Below are positions 34,161-44,058 of a DNA stretch of 57,283 nucleotides, piece after piece. Position numbers and translations under genes: made by a program. This stretch comes from Gammaproteobacteria bacterium. Lineage in GTDB: Bacteria; Pseudomonadota; Gammaproteobacteria; JABCZS01. Under the pieces are notes generated by a model. The model worked only from the letters and a program-made list of their open reading frames with translations. It was not told the origin of the DNA and made no database searches. Within the stretch, counting starts at the first letter, position 1. Every line of letters begins with the position of its first letter. The DNA is taken from positions 1 to 57,283 of the forward strand of contig JABCZS010000011.1 of the NCBI GenBank assembly GCA_013289605.1. The letters are read 5' to 3'.

Positions 34161-37100
34161 TTAGCCAGATAAAACTGCAGGGGGTACGTAAACTTTCATG
34201 CTGTTATCAATCTCTTTGCGCCAGCTACTGAGTGAGCATGCATGTGCGATATCTATCCCCGTAATTAAGAGCTGTGATGTTGCAGAGCTTGTGGTGGGTG
34301 CATTTGTTGAGATAGCCTGTGACGGAGCCTCTTCTATCTCGTTCCCATACCAAAAATTAAGAACAGCCAGTACCAATCTACGAAATACATTAGTAAATGA
34401 CGAATTCCAGCTGCCTTGCCCTTCAAGCGCAAGTATCGAGGGTATGGCTAGCTTGTTAAATGCTTGCAACGCTTCTAATTTATCAGTGATTTTGTCATTT
34501 TTCAGCGCATCAATTAATGTTGAAGCAGCATTGGCAATTTGGATTAAATTTAGAGAAATTACATCCGGGACATTTCCAGCTGATGATGTTTCAAATTGAG
34601 TATGAATTGAAATCAAAACTGAACGTAACTCTAAAATATGTTGTATGATTTCTTGTTCTTTTGTATTAGCACTTTCATTCGATGTGGCTTTAGCTAAAAG
34701 CATAATTGATGTAGTATTAAAATTGAGAGGTTTCGGTTTTGTAAGATCTTCTTGCAAAGCCACCCATTTGAACTCTTCTGCTAAGACTGTTAATTTCGGT
34801 TTTATCACTTCTTGTAAGGAAGGAGATAATTTATTAAAAGTACTTACAATCAGAGTGACTTCATCAGAACTTACGGGCTTCAAATTTTCTTCGTTATCTT
34901 TTAATAGCAGTAAATTTTGTTTAAATAAATTTAAATCATCATTAATGTTCGCATTCTGCGTTGATTGCGATTCAATTATTGCATTTACATATCCTAGAAA
35001 ATATAGTAAATCTTTATCCAATTGCCGGACATCAGATGGGGGTTTTCCTAGTTCCTCAATCGCAGTAATGGCTGCGATAACCTCTGGTGAAAGCTCCCGT
35101 TTTTTTGTTGGTTGCTCCTGTGAAACCACACCATTTTGAGCGCTTTCGGTGTTAAATTTGATAGCTGCAACAACGCTTCTTGCATCATTTAGTTCCTCGC
35201 GGTTCCGACTGTGAGTAGTTTCAGAAGAAGAGGTGAGACTTGTTGCCGATGTAACACTCGAAATCATGGAACTTGGAAAAGCACTCTGAGAGCTTGTTGA
35301 ACCATGCGAATTACTCGCTGAACCTTTGTGTTCAGGTGCTACACTGGTTTCGCGATACATATAAGTAGACGCTTTAGCCGCGAGAGTATCTAATAAAGCT
35401 CCACTGCCGGCAAAGTAACCAGATCTTTCACCATTTCCATTGGAAGCATTAGCGTTATCAGAAGTTAAATTCCCAGTAAAATAGCCATTAAAGTTAGTCA
35501 ATAACGAAGTAGTGGATATTGGTAATTCATTACCGTCTTTTGTTTTTTTCTCAGCAGCTTTAACTTCATCTGGCTTTAGGCTTTCCAACAATCCATTCAT
35601 ATCTTCAAGTTCTAACCTTATGGCTAACGCATAAGCAGTTTCTTGCTGGTCATTGACTAATGAAAGATTAGCCTTCCCTGCGCTCAGTAATTCAGCAACC
35701 ATTGCGGGATCGTTATTCTTTATAGCCAAATGTAAAGCAGTTTCACCTTTTAAATTTTGGACAGTGAGATCAACTTGCTCTTTTTTAACAAACTCAGTGG
35801 TGACTGTCTCGCTGTCTTTATTAATAATGGCCAAATGTAATGGCGTATTGCCTTTTGCATCTATTGCGCTTAAAGGGTGATTTCTAAGCCAAGTTGTTGC
35901 ACGAATACCTTCAATCAGATAGGTAATAATCTGTGCACGTATTACTTTAGTCTTATCCTCTATGGGTAAAGCAATCGCCGCATGCAGCAAAGTCCCCTTC
36001 TCGGGATCAGATTGACGCAATAATTCGTAATTGTTGTATTTTTCGCCCAGGGCCTCTTTAAGTGCAAAAAATGAGCCTTCATTACAATCCTTCAACTTTC
36101 CTAATACCGTTGGAAAAGAACGCTCTTCTGTTTCACGCTTTTGCTTTTCAGCACGCTCTTTTGCTTCTTGCTCTTTATTATCTGCAAGTTCTTTTGCCTT
36201 TACATCTGATGATTTCAATCGCTCCAGTAAACCTGCATATTCCTCAGGGACAGAGTGTCCTTGAGCAATTAAATAATAAGCAGATACGTTATCATTAGTA
36301 CCCTTTAGATCGACATTAAATTGATAGTCTACTAACAGCTTAACAATTGCCCAAAGATCTTTTCTAATTGCAGTATGTAGATGCGTATCACCTGATTTAT
36401 AAAGACTAGTTAAGTCACACTTGCCAGCTTTCAGTAATTGCTCTACTAATGCAACATTCCCAGCTTCGATAGCCAAATGTAATGGCGTATGGCCATCTTT
36501 ATCTTTTATAGTTAAATCGATTTTTATTAAAGAATCTGGATTTGGAGCGAGCAATGCATCAATAGTTAACTGATCTTTAGCTTTAATGGCCGCATGTAAA
36601 GGGGTATCCCCATCTTTATCAACCATATTAAAAGGATGAAATACCCATTTTTTTTCTTTTTTAATTTCAGTAATTAGGTGGGCAATAACCTCTTTACGTA
36701 CTCTTTGTTTCTCAACATCATCTCCCACATTTAACTTAATTGCCAAGTGCAACAAAGTTTGACGGTCCACATTGACTTGATTAAGGAGTGAATAAGTGGT
36801 TGTTGTGGTTTCTGGCATCGCAGTTTTGAGTAAATCAAATGCTGTTTCATCGCAGTCGAGTAATTTGCGTAGGACTGCGTCAAATGAATAGGTACTTGCT
36901 TTACGTTTTTTCTCTTCTTCTGATTCAGCTTTTTTTACGCCTTCTGATTTTAATTGATCACCTAATTGACTATATTCCTCACCCTCAGGGATGCTATGCT
37001 CTGCATCTAATAAAGCAAAAGCCTCTCTGCCTTGGCCATCTTTTAGGGATAAATCTGCTTTTTTGGTTTCTACGAGTAACCTGACGATAGACCAAGCATT

Positions 37101-38015
37101 TAAACTAATTGCAATGTGCAAAGGGGTATTACCCTCTTTATCTTTTTCATTGACACCATAAAATAAACCATTAGCATCGGGCAGAAGCAAGGCCTTCACT
37201 ACTTCAATTTCTTTATTCTTTATGGCCACATGTAATGGAATATTGCCGTCTTTATCTACTTTGGTTAAAGGATGAGGATACCAAAGAGAGGACTTTTTAA
37301 TTTCTGCGATAAGATATTGAATAAGATTGAGGCGGTTTGCTTCTTCTCCAGCGCTCGATCCTTTTTTCGCTAACATAGCGGAGAGCAATGCTTGCCCTTC
37401 AGATTCTTCCTTAGGCAATGATGGATTAATTCCCATTGCTTTTGCGAGTAAGGGTTGCGATTTATCATCGTATTTCAAGGTGTTTGTTAGCACAGGAGTT
37501 ATGGCTGATTCTTTTGCTAGAACCTCTTGTGTCTTTAAACGCTCTAATAATTCTTCAGAAACTTGTTGGCCTGGAGCTTTCGCCAAAGCTATATCATAAG
37601 CTGTCTGCCCTGCCTTATTTTTTGCAGTAAGATCAATTTGCTTGGTATCTAATAATTGATTGGCAGTAATCGTATCAGGCGCTGGTAATTTCAAGGCCGA
37701 GTGTAAAGGCGTATCACCTTCATTATCAGTCATTCTAAAAGGATGTCGCGCCCATTTTTTTTCATTGTTAATTTGGGTAATCAGATAGTTAATTATATCT
37801 GTACGTATCTTTTGCTTAAGCGCATCATCGCCGGCGTTTAAATTGATTGCCGCATGCAGTAAAGTCTGACCTTTTGTTGGGTCTTCATCAGAGGATTGAT
37901 TAAGGGGTGAAGAAAAAGCCGTGCTACCCGAGACAATGGCATTCGTAAGCGATCCCAGTGACTGGTCGTTAAATGCCAAAATGGCTTCAAATGCTGATTT
38001 AAGTGCGGGTGTCAT
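34161..38015 (-). CDS. Ankyrin-repeat protein with four super-modules, effector candidate
   Basis: 1284 aa without signal peptide. Ankyrin motifs (TLLHAAI, DTPLHSAL, NTPLHIAI, HTPLHLAI, ETALHLAI) are grouped into four super-modules at about 5-165, 171-360, 378-604 and 635-816. Each starts with an L-x-x-L...L lead helix, a single TLLH-type repeat, then a 25-40 residue insert ending in W-x-x-HP-[FL] and a D-x-x-G-[ND]-TPLH repeat. A charged linker (KEQEAKERAEKQKRETEER) lies at 614-632. Residues 850-950 are Ser/Thr/Asn-rich and probably disordered; 965-1200 is helical; 1205-1225 is hydrophobic (FRRLVLAVLNFWYGN). Ankyrin proteins of this size in Legionellales are often Dot/Icm substrates. A TTAA-N7-TTAA box lies 60 bp upstream. 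Function is not known. Confidence 0.88.
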   Translation of the reverse strand: MTPALKSAFEAILAFNDQSLGSLTNAIVSGSTAFSSPLNQSSDEDPTKGQTLLHAAINLNAGDDALKQKIRTDIINYLITQINNEKKWARHPFRMTDNEGDTPLHSALKLPAPDTITANQLLDTKQIDLTAKNKAGQTAYDIALAKAPGQQVSEELLERLKTQEVLAKESAITPVLTNTLKYDDKSQPLLAKAMGINPSLPKEESEGQALLSAMLAKKGSSAGEEANRLNLIQYLIAEIKKSSLWYPHPLTKVDKDGNIPLHVAIKNKEIEVVKALLLPDANGLFYGVNEKDKEGNTPLHIAISLNAWSIVRLLVETKKADLSLKDGQGREAFALLDAEHSIPEGEEYSQLGDQLKSEGVKKAESEEEKKRKASTYSFDAVLRKLLDCDETAFDLLKTAMPETTTTTYSLLNQVNVDRQTLLHLAIKLNVGDDVEKQRVRKEVIAHLITEIKKEKKWVFHPFNMVDKDGDTPLHAAIKAKDQLTIDALLAPNPDSLIKIDLTIKDKDGHTPLHLAIEAGNVALVEQLLKAGKCDLTSLYKSGDTHLHTAIRKDLWAIVKLLVDYQFNVDLKGTNDNVSAYYLIAQGHSVPEEYAGLLERLKSSDVKAKELADNKEQEAKERAEKQKRETEERSFPTVLGKLKDCNEGSFFALKEALGEKYNNYELLRQSDPEKGTLLHAAIALPIEDKTKVIRAQIITYLIEGIRATTWLRNHPLSAIDAKGNTPLHLAIINKDSETVTTEFVKKEQVDLTVQNLKGETALHLAIKNNDPAMVAELLSAGKANLSLVNDQQETAYALAIRLELEDMNGLLESLKPDEVKAAEKKTKDGNELPISTTSLLTNFNGYFTGNLTSDNANASNGNGERSGYFAGSGALLDTLAAKASTYMYRETSVAPEHKGSASNSHGSTSSQSAFPSSMISSVTSATSLTSSSETTHSRNREELNDARSVVAAIKFNTESAQNGVVSQEQPTKKRELSPEVIAAITAIEELGKPPSDVRQLDKDLLYFLGYVNAIIESQSTQNANINDDLNLFKQNLLLLKDNEENLKPVSSDEVTLIVSTFNKLSPSLQEVIKPKLTVLAEEFKWVALQEDLTKPKPLNFNTTSIMLLAKATSNESANTKEQEIIQHILELRSVLISIHTQFETSSAGNVPDVISLNLIQIANAASTLIDALKNDKITDKLEALQAFNKLAIPSILALEGQGSWNSSFTNVFRRLVLAVLNFWYGNEIEEAPSQAISTNAPTTSSATSQLLITGIDIAHACSLSSWRKEIDNSMKVYVPPAVLSG

Positions 38016-38075
38016 GAAATTATGCCTTTAAACCTAATTTATCCCTAAACTCCAAAAACAGAGTAACACGGAGAA

Positions 38076-38092
38076 CTTAAGCATATCTTAAA
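38076..38092 (-). promoter_or_regulatory. PmrA-box-like direct repeat upstream of the ankyrin gene
   Basis: TTAA at 38077-38080 and 38088-38091 (CTTAAG-CATAT-CTTAAA on the plus strand), an 11-bp period. It sits between the gltX stop and the ankyrin gene start. I do not see a clear -10 box at the expected distance on the minus strand. Confidence 0.4.
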
Positions 38093-38110
38093 ACAATTAC
38101 ATTCGTACGA

Positions 38111-39520
38111 CTACCCAAACTTCTGAAAGCCAGCCAAACGAGATATACGGTACTGCTCAGATAACAATCCCCACCATCTTGCTAACTCAGGCCCCTGTAG
38201 CGTACCCATTAAAGCCGCACGCAGAGGCTGGAACAACGCCTTACCATTTAAGCCACTTTTTTCTTTCAGCGTACTCATAAATACAGCATAGTCCGTGCCT
38301 GCTTTTAGGGCTATGGTTGCCGCCTCAAAAAAGCTTGTGGGAGTCGCTTTTAATACATCTAACGCTTCATCGGTATACGCCAAATCAGGCGTAAACGCCC
38401 GCTGAGCCCAAATGCGTGCATCCTTAGGTAATACTAACTCAGATCGCAGTAAACTTACAAACAATGCATGCTTATCAGTGGGTACGATATCCCCTACTTC
38501 TAATGTCAGCCAAGTCCAGATTTGGGCATCGCTTAAACGCGTTAAACTTACCTTTTGCCAATAGTTGAGTTGCTGCTCATCATAACGGGCGGCGGAGTTG
38601 CCTAATTGGGTGTCTGAAAAATTTTCGGCCAGTTGAGCTAAGCTGTAAAGCTGATTTTCAGGGTAATAATGGCCAAGGCGCGCCATATAATTGGTTAAAC
38701 TTTCGGGTAAAAAGCCCATCTCGCGCAGTTGTCTGATGCTTTTTGATCCATGGCGTTTAGATAATGGACTGTTATCACTGCCTACAATTAAAGTGATATG
38801 GCCGTATTGCGGCGCAGGCAGGCCCAGGGCTTGCAGAATTAATAACTGCCGTGGCGTATTGGTCAGGTGATCTTCGCCTCTGATAGCGTGCGTGACTTCC
38901 ATGAGCGCATCATCAATGGCATTGCAAAACATAAACGAGGGCGCATCGGTAGAGCGTTTAATAATAAAATCGCCGATATCTTCAGTTTGGAATTGTTGTG
39001 GTCCTTTAACTAAATCATCAAAACGCAAACTTTGTTTTTTCGGTAAACGAAACCGCAGGGTAAACGGTAGGCCTTTGGCCTTTTTCTCCGCTGCTTGATC
39101 AGGACTTAAATGGGCACAGGTGCCGGCATAACGCGGTGCCTGGCCTGCGATGCGCTGCATTTTTCGACTCATGGCCAGCTGTTCGGCCGTGCAAAAACAC
39201 GGGTAGGCTTGATTAGCCTCTAGCAACTGCTGATAAAACGTTTCATAAATTGCACTGCGATCGGTTTGTAAATAAGGACCCTTTTGGCCGCCAACTTCGG
39301 GGCCTTCGTCCCACTCTAGGCCTAACCAACGCAAGTCTTGCATCAGAGAGTCCAAGTATATTAACTCACTTCTTTGTTCGTCGCTGTCTTCGATGCGCAA
39401 TAAAAAAATGCCACCGGATTTTTTTGCTAATAAATAATTGAACAAAGCCGTCCGCATATTGCCTAAATGTAAGTGGCCGGTGGGACTGGGCGCAAAACGT
39501 GTTTTTACTGGAGTTGTCAT
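38111..39520 (-). CDS. gltX: Glutamyl-tRNA synthetase
   Basis: 469 aa class I synthetase. HIGH-type motif PSPTGHLHLGN (11-21), the zinc-region motif CFCTAEQL, VGSDNSPLSKRHGS with the KMSKS equivalent LSKRH, and the C-terminal anticodon-binding helices. It charges tRNA-Glu. The upstream gene is divergent; the ankyrin gene follows 95 bp downstream. Confidence 0.96.
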   Translation of the reverse strand: MTTPVKTRFAPSPTGHLHLGNMRTALFNYLLAKKSGGIFLLRIEDSDEQRSELIYLDSLMQDLRWLGLEWDEGPEVGGQKGPYLQTDRSAIYETFYQQLLEANQAYPCFCTAEQLAMSRKMQRIAGQAPRYAGTCAHLSPDQAAEKKAKGLPFTLRFRLPKKQSLRFDDLVKGPQQFQTEDIGDFIIKRSTDAPSFMFCNAIDDALMEVTHAIRGEDHLTNTPRQLLILQALGLPAPQYGHITLIVGSDNSPLSKRHGSKSIRQLREMGFLPESLTNYMARLGHYYPENQLYSLAQLAENFSDTQLGNSAARYDEQQLNYWQKVSLTRLSDAQIWTWLTLEVGDIVPTDKHALFVSLLRSELVLPKDARIWAQRAFTPDLAYTDEALDVLKATPTSFFEAATIALKAGTDYAVFMSTLKEKSGLNGKALFQPLRAALMGTLQGPELARWWGLLSEQYRISRLAGFQKFG

Positions 39521-39649
39521 GGTTTAACCTAATTACGGGGCTTTAATATTCTCATCATGTTACGCATGTTATAATGTAAAGATAATTCTCAACATAAATG
39601 CATTATATCCGATAAAAATAATATATGAATATGCAGGAGTTCGGTGGTC

Positions 39650-40255
39650 ATGAAGAAGTTAGCAAGGTTTCTTTTATTTTTATGTTTTTGTCCGCTGTTA
39701 TGGGCATTTACTCCCGATACGCCTGGAATGCTAGAGCCGCAGAGTCCATCTGTTTCTAGTTCAAGCACACGTCCTATTTATGAAATACAAACCAATGTCG
39801 GCTCCATAGTCATAGAATTGTTTAACGATATGACGCCACAAACCGTGGAAAATTTTACGCAATACGTGCATGAAGCATTTTACGACGATACTCAAGTGCA
39901 TCAAGTCTTGCCTGGTTTTATTATTCAAGCCGGAAGTTATGATAGCAATTTTAAAGCGAAAGAAACACATGCGCCTATCCACAATGAAGCTTCGCTTTCA
40001 CCCCATCATACGCGTGGTACAATTGCGATGATGCGCAGTAATGATCCTGATTCTGCGACTTCGGAATTTTTTATTAATTTAGATAATAATGAATTGTTTG
40101 ATATTCCGAATGGGTATACAGTATTTGGCAAAGTGATACACGGGTTTGATGTGTTGGAAAAAATTAGCGGTTTACCTACGTGTGCTCGTGGGCCGTATTA
40201 TGATGATGTGCCTTGTCAGCCAGTGTTGATACAGAAAGTGGTGAAGGTGCAATAA
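39650..40255 (+). CDS. Periplasmic cyclophilin-type peptidyl-prolyl isomerase
   Basis: 201 aa from MKKLARFL (an ATG two codons earlier is also possible). Signal peptide about 1-18 (FLLFLCFCPLLWAF), then a Ser/Thr/Pro linker and the cyclophilin domain (about 44-200) with NFTQYVHEAFYDDTQVHQV, GTIAMMRSNDPDSATSEFFI and VFGKVIHGFDVL. It should fold periplasmic or outer-membrane proteins, like PpiA. The active-site Arg of the usual FHR motif is replaced: the sequence reads VHQVLPGF where FHRVIPGF is typical. Confidence 0.88.
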   Translation: MKKLARFLLFLCFCPLLWAFTPDTPGMLEPQSPSVSSSSTRPIYEIQTNVGSIVIELFNDMTPQTVENFTQYVHEAFYDDTQVHQVLPGFIIQAGSYDSNFKAKETHAPIHNEASLSPHHTRGTIAMMRSNDPDSATSEFFINLDNNELFDIPNGYTVFGKVIHGFDVLEKISGLPTCARGPYYDDVPCQPVLIQKVVKVQ

Positions 40256-40280
40256 ACAAATCCATAGATCTCCGCCCGAA

Positions 40281-40405
40281 GCTTGCCCCCTTTGTAAAGG
40301 GGGTCGGCCGCTTCGGCCGGGGGGATTTTGAGATGCTTGATGTGCATCAGACATTGTTAAAATCCCCCGGCCGAAGCGGCCACCCCCTTTACAAAGGGGG
40401 CAAGC
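40281..40405. repeat. 125-bp palindromic GC-rich repeat
   Basis: It starts GCTTGCCCCCTTTGTAAAGG and ends with the reverse complement CCTTTACAAAGGGGGCAAGC. Arms of about 50 bp include the GGCCGCTTCGGCC core and flank a GATGCTTGATGTGCATCAG centre. It lies between the convergent cyclophilin and gyrA genes. Confidence 0.85.
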
Positions 40406-40464
40406 TCTTCTCTCGGTCCTTTACAAAACGGACAAAAAAAATGCAGTGGGATAAAAATACTCAA

Positions 40465-43008
40465 TCACTCGCTTACAGTCTCACCCTCATCCACACACTC
40501 CCCGTCTTCTATCCCTTCAATCCGACTCAAGCCCACTAAATGTTCTTGTGCGCCCAGTTGAATTAAGCGTACCCCTTGGGTATTACGACCGATCACGGAA
40601 ATTTCATCGACTCTTGTGCGCACTAGCGTACCTTGATCAGAAATTAACATCACTTCGTCTTGATCAAATACTTGCACCGCATCAACCACTGCGCCATTGC
40701 GTTCGGTCACCTGTATGGAAATCACGCCTTGACCGCCACGGCCGTGGGTCGGGTAATCACTCACAGGTGTGCGTTTACCGTAACCATTATGCGTTGCGGT
40801 TAAAATGGCGCCGCCTTCTTTGGCGATCACTAAAGAAATTACTTGTTGATGCGCCGCAAGTTTAATCCCTCGCACGCCTCTGGCAGCGCGTCCCATGGGG
40901 CGTAATTGCTCTTCACTAAAGCGGATGACTTTCCCCGCATTAGTAAAGAGTAAAATATCATCCGAACCTTTTGTTATCGCCGCTTGAACTAGTTTATCTT
41001 CGCCGATTAAATCCACCGCAATAATACCACTTGCGCGCGGTCTGGAAAATTCACTTAAGGCGGTTTTCTTGATCACACCCGTGCTCGTCACCATCACCAC
41101 AAAATGTTCGGCATCAAATTCACGTACGGGCAACAAGGTATTAATTTTTTCATTTTCGGCCAAAGGCAATAAATTAATGATGGGCCTGCCGCGTGAAGAA
41201 CGCCCTGCTTGGGGTAATTGATACACTTTCAGCCAATAGAGTTTACCCTGACTGGAGAAACATAATATCGTATCATGCGTGCTCGCCACTAATAATTGAT
41301 CCACCGCATCTTCTTCTTTCACAGTCGCTGCCGATTTACCGCGCCCGCCGCGGCGTTGCGCTTGATAGACATCTAGGGGTTGGTATTTAACATAACCTTG
41401 TTGCGAGAGTGTCACCACCACATTTTCTTCAGGAATCAAATCTTCCGTATCTAAATCTTGCTGGCTCGATAAAATTTCTGTTCGTCTGGCATCACCAAAT
41501 TCACCTTTAACTTCCAGTAATTCTTCACGAATAACGCGCATTAAGGTATCTGGATTTTGCAAAATTTCTTTTAACACTTGGATCAACGCTTGCAGCTCTT
41601 GGTATTCTGTTAAAATTTTATCTTGTTCTAAACCGGTTAAACGGTGCAAACGCAATTCTAAAATGGCTTGCGCTTGGGCATCAGACAAGCGGTATCCCGC
41701 ATCGGTAAATTCCGCACCTAAATCACGAATATAATCAGCATAAGGAATAAAGCTCGAAGGTTGCCAGATTTGGCCTAATAATTTTTCCTTTGCCTCCATA
41801 GGATTTTTAGATTGTTTAATCAGTGTAATAATCGGATCAATATTGGTCAGCGCAATCGCCAAACCTTCTAAAATATGCGCCCGCTCGCGCGCTTTGCGTA
41901 AATCATAAATCGTGCGCCGCGTCACCACTTCGCGTCTATGGGAAATAAACGCCTGTATTAATCGTTTTAAGGTAAATATTTTAGGCTGGCCGTCTTCTAG
42001 CGCCACCAAATTAATACCAAACACATTTTGCATTGGCGTTAAGGTGTATAAATTATTTAACAGCACTTCGGCATTATCATTTTTCCGCACTTCGATCACG
42101 ACGCGCATACCGTCTTTATCGGACTCATCACGCAGTGCGGTAATGCCTTCTACCTTATGTTCTTTAATTAATTCTGCAATCCGCTCAATGAGCTTGGCTT
42201 TATTGACCTGATAGGGGAGCTCATCAATAATGATGCTTTGTTTTTGATTTTTGTCATCGACTTCAATATGCGTTTTTGCGCGCACATAAATACGCCCACG
42301 CCCGGTGCGGTAGGCTTCAACAATGCCGGCGCGGCCATTAATGATTCCGGCGGTGGGGAAATCAGGCCCGGGGATATGCACCATGAGTTCGTCTAAAGTG
42401 ATATCCGGGTTATCCATCAAGGCGAAACAGCCATTGATAATTTCAGTTAAATTATGTGGCGGAATATTGGTCGCCATACCGACTGCAATCCCGGAGGAAC
42501 CGTTAACCAGTAGATTCGGCACACGGGTCGGCAATACTGTCGGGGCAAATTCAGTTTCATCGTAGTTCGGGGCAAAATTAACGGTTTCTTTATCCAAATC
42601 GGCTAACAGCTGATGCGCCATTTTGCTCATACGCACTTCGGTATAACGCATTGCCGCAGGCGGATCCCCGTCTACCGAACCGAAGTTTCCTTGGCCATCG
42701 ACCAATAAATAACGTAAAGAAAAAGGTTGCGCCATACGCACAATAGTATCGTACACGGCGGTATCGCCATGCGGATGGTATTTACCGATCACATCACCGA
42801 CTAAACGCGCGGATTTTTTATGGGGTTTATTCCAATCATTGCTGAGTTCATACATCGCAAACAGTACGCGTCTGTGCACAGGTTTTAAACCATCGCGCAC
42901 ATCCGGCAACGCCCGGCCCACAATCACGCTCATGGCATAATCTAGATAAGATTGCTTGAGCTCATCTTCGATATTGATCGGGAAAATTTCTTTGGCTAGG
43001 GTGCTCAT
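40465..43008 (-). CDS. gyrA: DNA gyrase subunit A
   Basis: 847 aa from ATG 43008 (the open frame begins 18 codons earlier). Numbering coincides with E. coli GyrA: catalytic Y122 (AAMRYTE), and the quinolone region [10 protein letters not shown] with T83 and D87. The C-terminal beta-pinwheel has the GyrA box QRRGGRG. With GyrB (not here) it introduces negative supercoils. Thr at position 83 in place of Ser is seen here; I believe other Legionellales have it naturally, so it need not mean resistance. It is divergent from ubiG. Confidence 0.97.
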   Translation of the reverse strand: MSTLAKEIFPINIEDELKQSYLDYAMSVIVGRALPDVRDGLKPVHRRVLFAMYELSNDWNKPHKKSARLVGDVIGKYHPHGDTAVYDTIVRMAQPFSLRYLLVDGQGNFGSVDGDPPAAMRYTEVRMSKMAHQLLADLDKETVNFAPNYDETEFAPTVLPTRVPNLLVNGSSGIAVGMATNIPPHNLTEIINGCFALMDNPDITLDELMVHIPGPDFPTAGIINGRAGIVEAYRTGRGRIYVRAKTHIEVDDKNQKQSIIIDELPYQVNKAKLIERIAELIKEHKVEGITALRDESDKDGMRVVIEVRKNDNAEVLLNNLYTLTPMQNVFGINLVALEDGQPKIFTLKRLIQAFISHRREVVTRRTIYDLRKARERAHILEGLAIALTNIDPIITLIKQSKNPMEAKEKLLGQIWQPSSFIPYADYIRDLGAEFTDAGYRLSDAQAQAILELRLHRLTGLEQDKILTEYQELQALIQVLKEILQNPDTLMRVIREELLEVKGEFGDARRTEILSSQQDLDTEDLIPEENVVVTLSQQGYVKYQPLDVYQAQRRGGRGKSAATVKEEDAVDQLLVASTHDTILCFSSQGKLYWLKVYQLPQAGRSSRGRPIINLLPLAENEKINTLLPVREFDAEHFVVMVTSTGVIKKTALSEFSRPRASGIIAVDLIGEDKLVQAAITKGSDDILLFTNAGKVIRFSEEQLRPMGRAARGVRGIKLAAHQQVISLVIAKEGGAILTATHNGYGKRTPVSDYPTHGRGGQGVISIQVTERNGAVVDAVQVFDQDEVMLISDQGTLVRTRVDEISVIGRNTQGVRLIQLGAQEHLVGLSRIEGIEDGECVDEGETVSE

Positions 43009-43080
43009 ATGACTTTTTGTAACCTCTATATTGAAACCTGATAAACTGGCGTATTTTAACATACATATGGATCAGAAGCG

Positions 43081-43800
43081 ATGACTAAAGATGCGCACTT
43101 GAGCACTGAAGAGATCAATAAATTCAATAAGCTAGCCGATGATTGGTGGGAGGCTTCCGGTCCATTAAAACCGCTGCATGACTTAAACCCTTTGCGCCTA
43201 GCATTTATTCAAGAACAGATTAATTTAGCCGGCAAACATGTGTTAGATATCGGCTGTGGAGGCGGGATCCTCACGGAAAGCTTAGCGCGTGCAGGAGCGC
43301 ATGCGGTCGGTGTAGATTTAGCTGAAGATGTACTCGAGGTGGCGCGCACGCATGCATCAGCCCAGCACTTAAGCATCACTTATCATTGCAGCCCTATTGA
43401 AGTTTTTACCCAGCAACATCACCACGCGTTTGATGCCATTACCTGTATGGAATTGTTAGAGCATGTGCCGGATCCCACTGCCATTATTGCGGCCTGCGCC
43501 TACGCATTAAAGCCTGGAGGGATGTTGTTTTTATCTACCCTGAATCGCAATGTAAAATCATTTCTACTCGCCATTATCGGTGCGGAATATATTTTAAAGA
43601 TGATCCCCAAAGGCACCCATGAATACGCTAAATTTATTACCCCTGCCGAACTCTCACGCATGTTGCGTGAGCAAGGATTTAACGTTGAGCATCTACGTGG
43701 CATGAGTTATCAGCCCTTTACTAAAGCCTTTAAACTAAGCGCAGATTGTGATGTGAATTATTTGATCAGTGCGGTCGGAAGAAACATTCCCACTTTGTAA
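43081..43800 (+). CDS. ubiG: Ubiquinone biosynthesis O-methyltransferase
   Basis: 239 aa class I SAM methyltransferase. N-terminal FNKLADDWWEASGPLKPLH, SAM motif VLDIGCGGGILTESLARAGA, and the C-terminal GTHEYAKFITPAEL and GMSYQPFTKAF are all UbiG signatures. It does both O-methylations of ubiquinone synthesis at the membrane. Its start is 72 bp from the divergent gyrA start. Confidence 0.96.
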   Translation: MTKDAHLSTEEINKFNKLADDWWEASGPLKPLHDLNPLRLAFIQEQINLAGKHVLDIGCGGGILTESLARAGAHAVGVDLAEDVLEVARTHASAQHLSITYHCSPIEVFTQQHHHAFDAITCMELLEHVPDPTAIIAACAYALKPGGMLFLSTLNRNVKSFLLAIIGAEYILKMIPKGTHEYAKFITPAELSRMLREQGFNVEHLRGMSYQPFTKAFKLSADCDVNYLISAVGRNIPTL

Positions 43801-43804
43801 AGAA

Positions 43805-43895
43805 GGTCCGCCGTAGAAGCGGGGAGTTCGATAAGCTTGCCCCCTTTGAAAAGGGGACAAGCTTATCGAACTCCCCGCTTCTATGGCCGACTCCC
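43805..43895. repeat. Long palindrome of the GC-rich repeat family
   Basis: The arms GTAGAAGCGGGGAGTTCGAT and ATCGAACTCCCCGCTTCTAT flank AAGCTTGCCCCCTTTGAAAA and GGGGACAAGCTT. It directly follows ubiG and could act as its transcription end. Confidence 0.8.
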
Positions 43896-43909
43896 TTTAC
43901 AGACTATTT

Positions 43910-44010
43910 CAGGACTTACGAAAAATGCGGCTGTCAGGGTGTTTTTTGGCGATTTTGCGACAGCCATGAGCAAAAAAACATCCTGACAGCCGCATTTTTC
44001 GTAAGTCCTG
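43910..44010. repeat. 101-bp near-perfect hairpin element, copy A
   Basis: A stem of about 39 bp from CAGGACTTACG to CGTAAGTCCTG with the inner arm AAAAATGCGGCTGTCAGG and one G-T wobble. The loop region GCGATTTTGCGACAGCCATG is identical to that of copy B at 55060-55156. It is inserted within a CCCTTTACA / TTTACAAAGGGGG repeat. Confidence 0.88.
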
Positions 44011-44058
44011 TATTTGTGACCAAGATTCAGCTTTACAAAGGGGGCAAGTCCACACCCC

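Noticed and set aside
42744-42762. GyrA T83 considered as a quinolone-resistance mutation
   Set aside because: D87 is unchanged, and threonine here is, as far as I recall, the natural residue in related bacteria.
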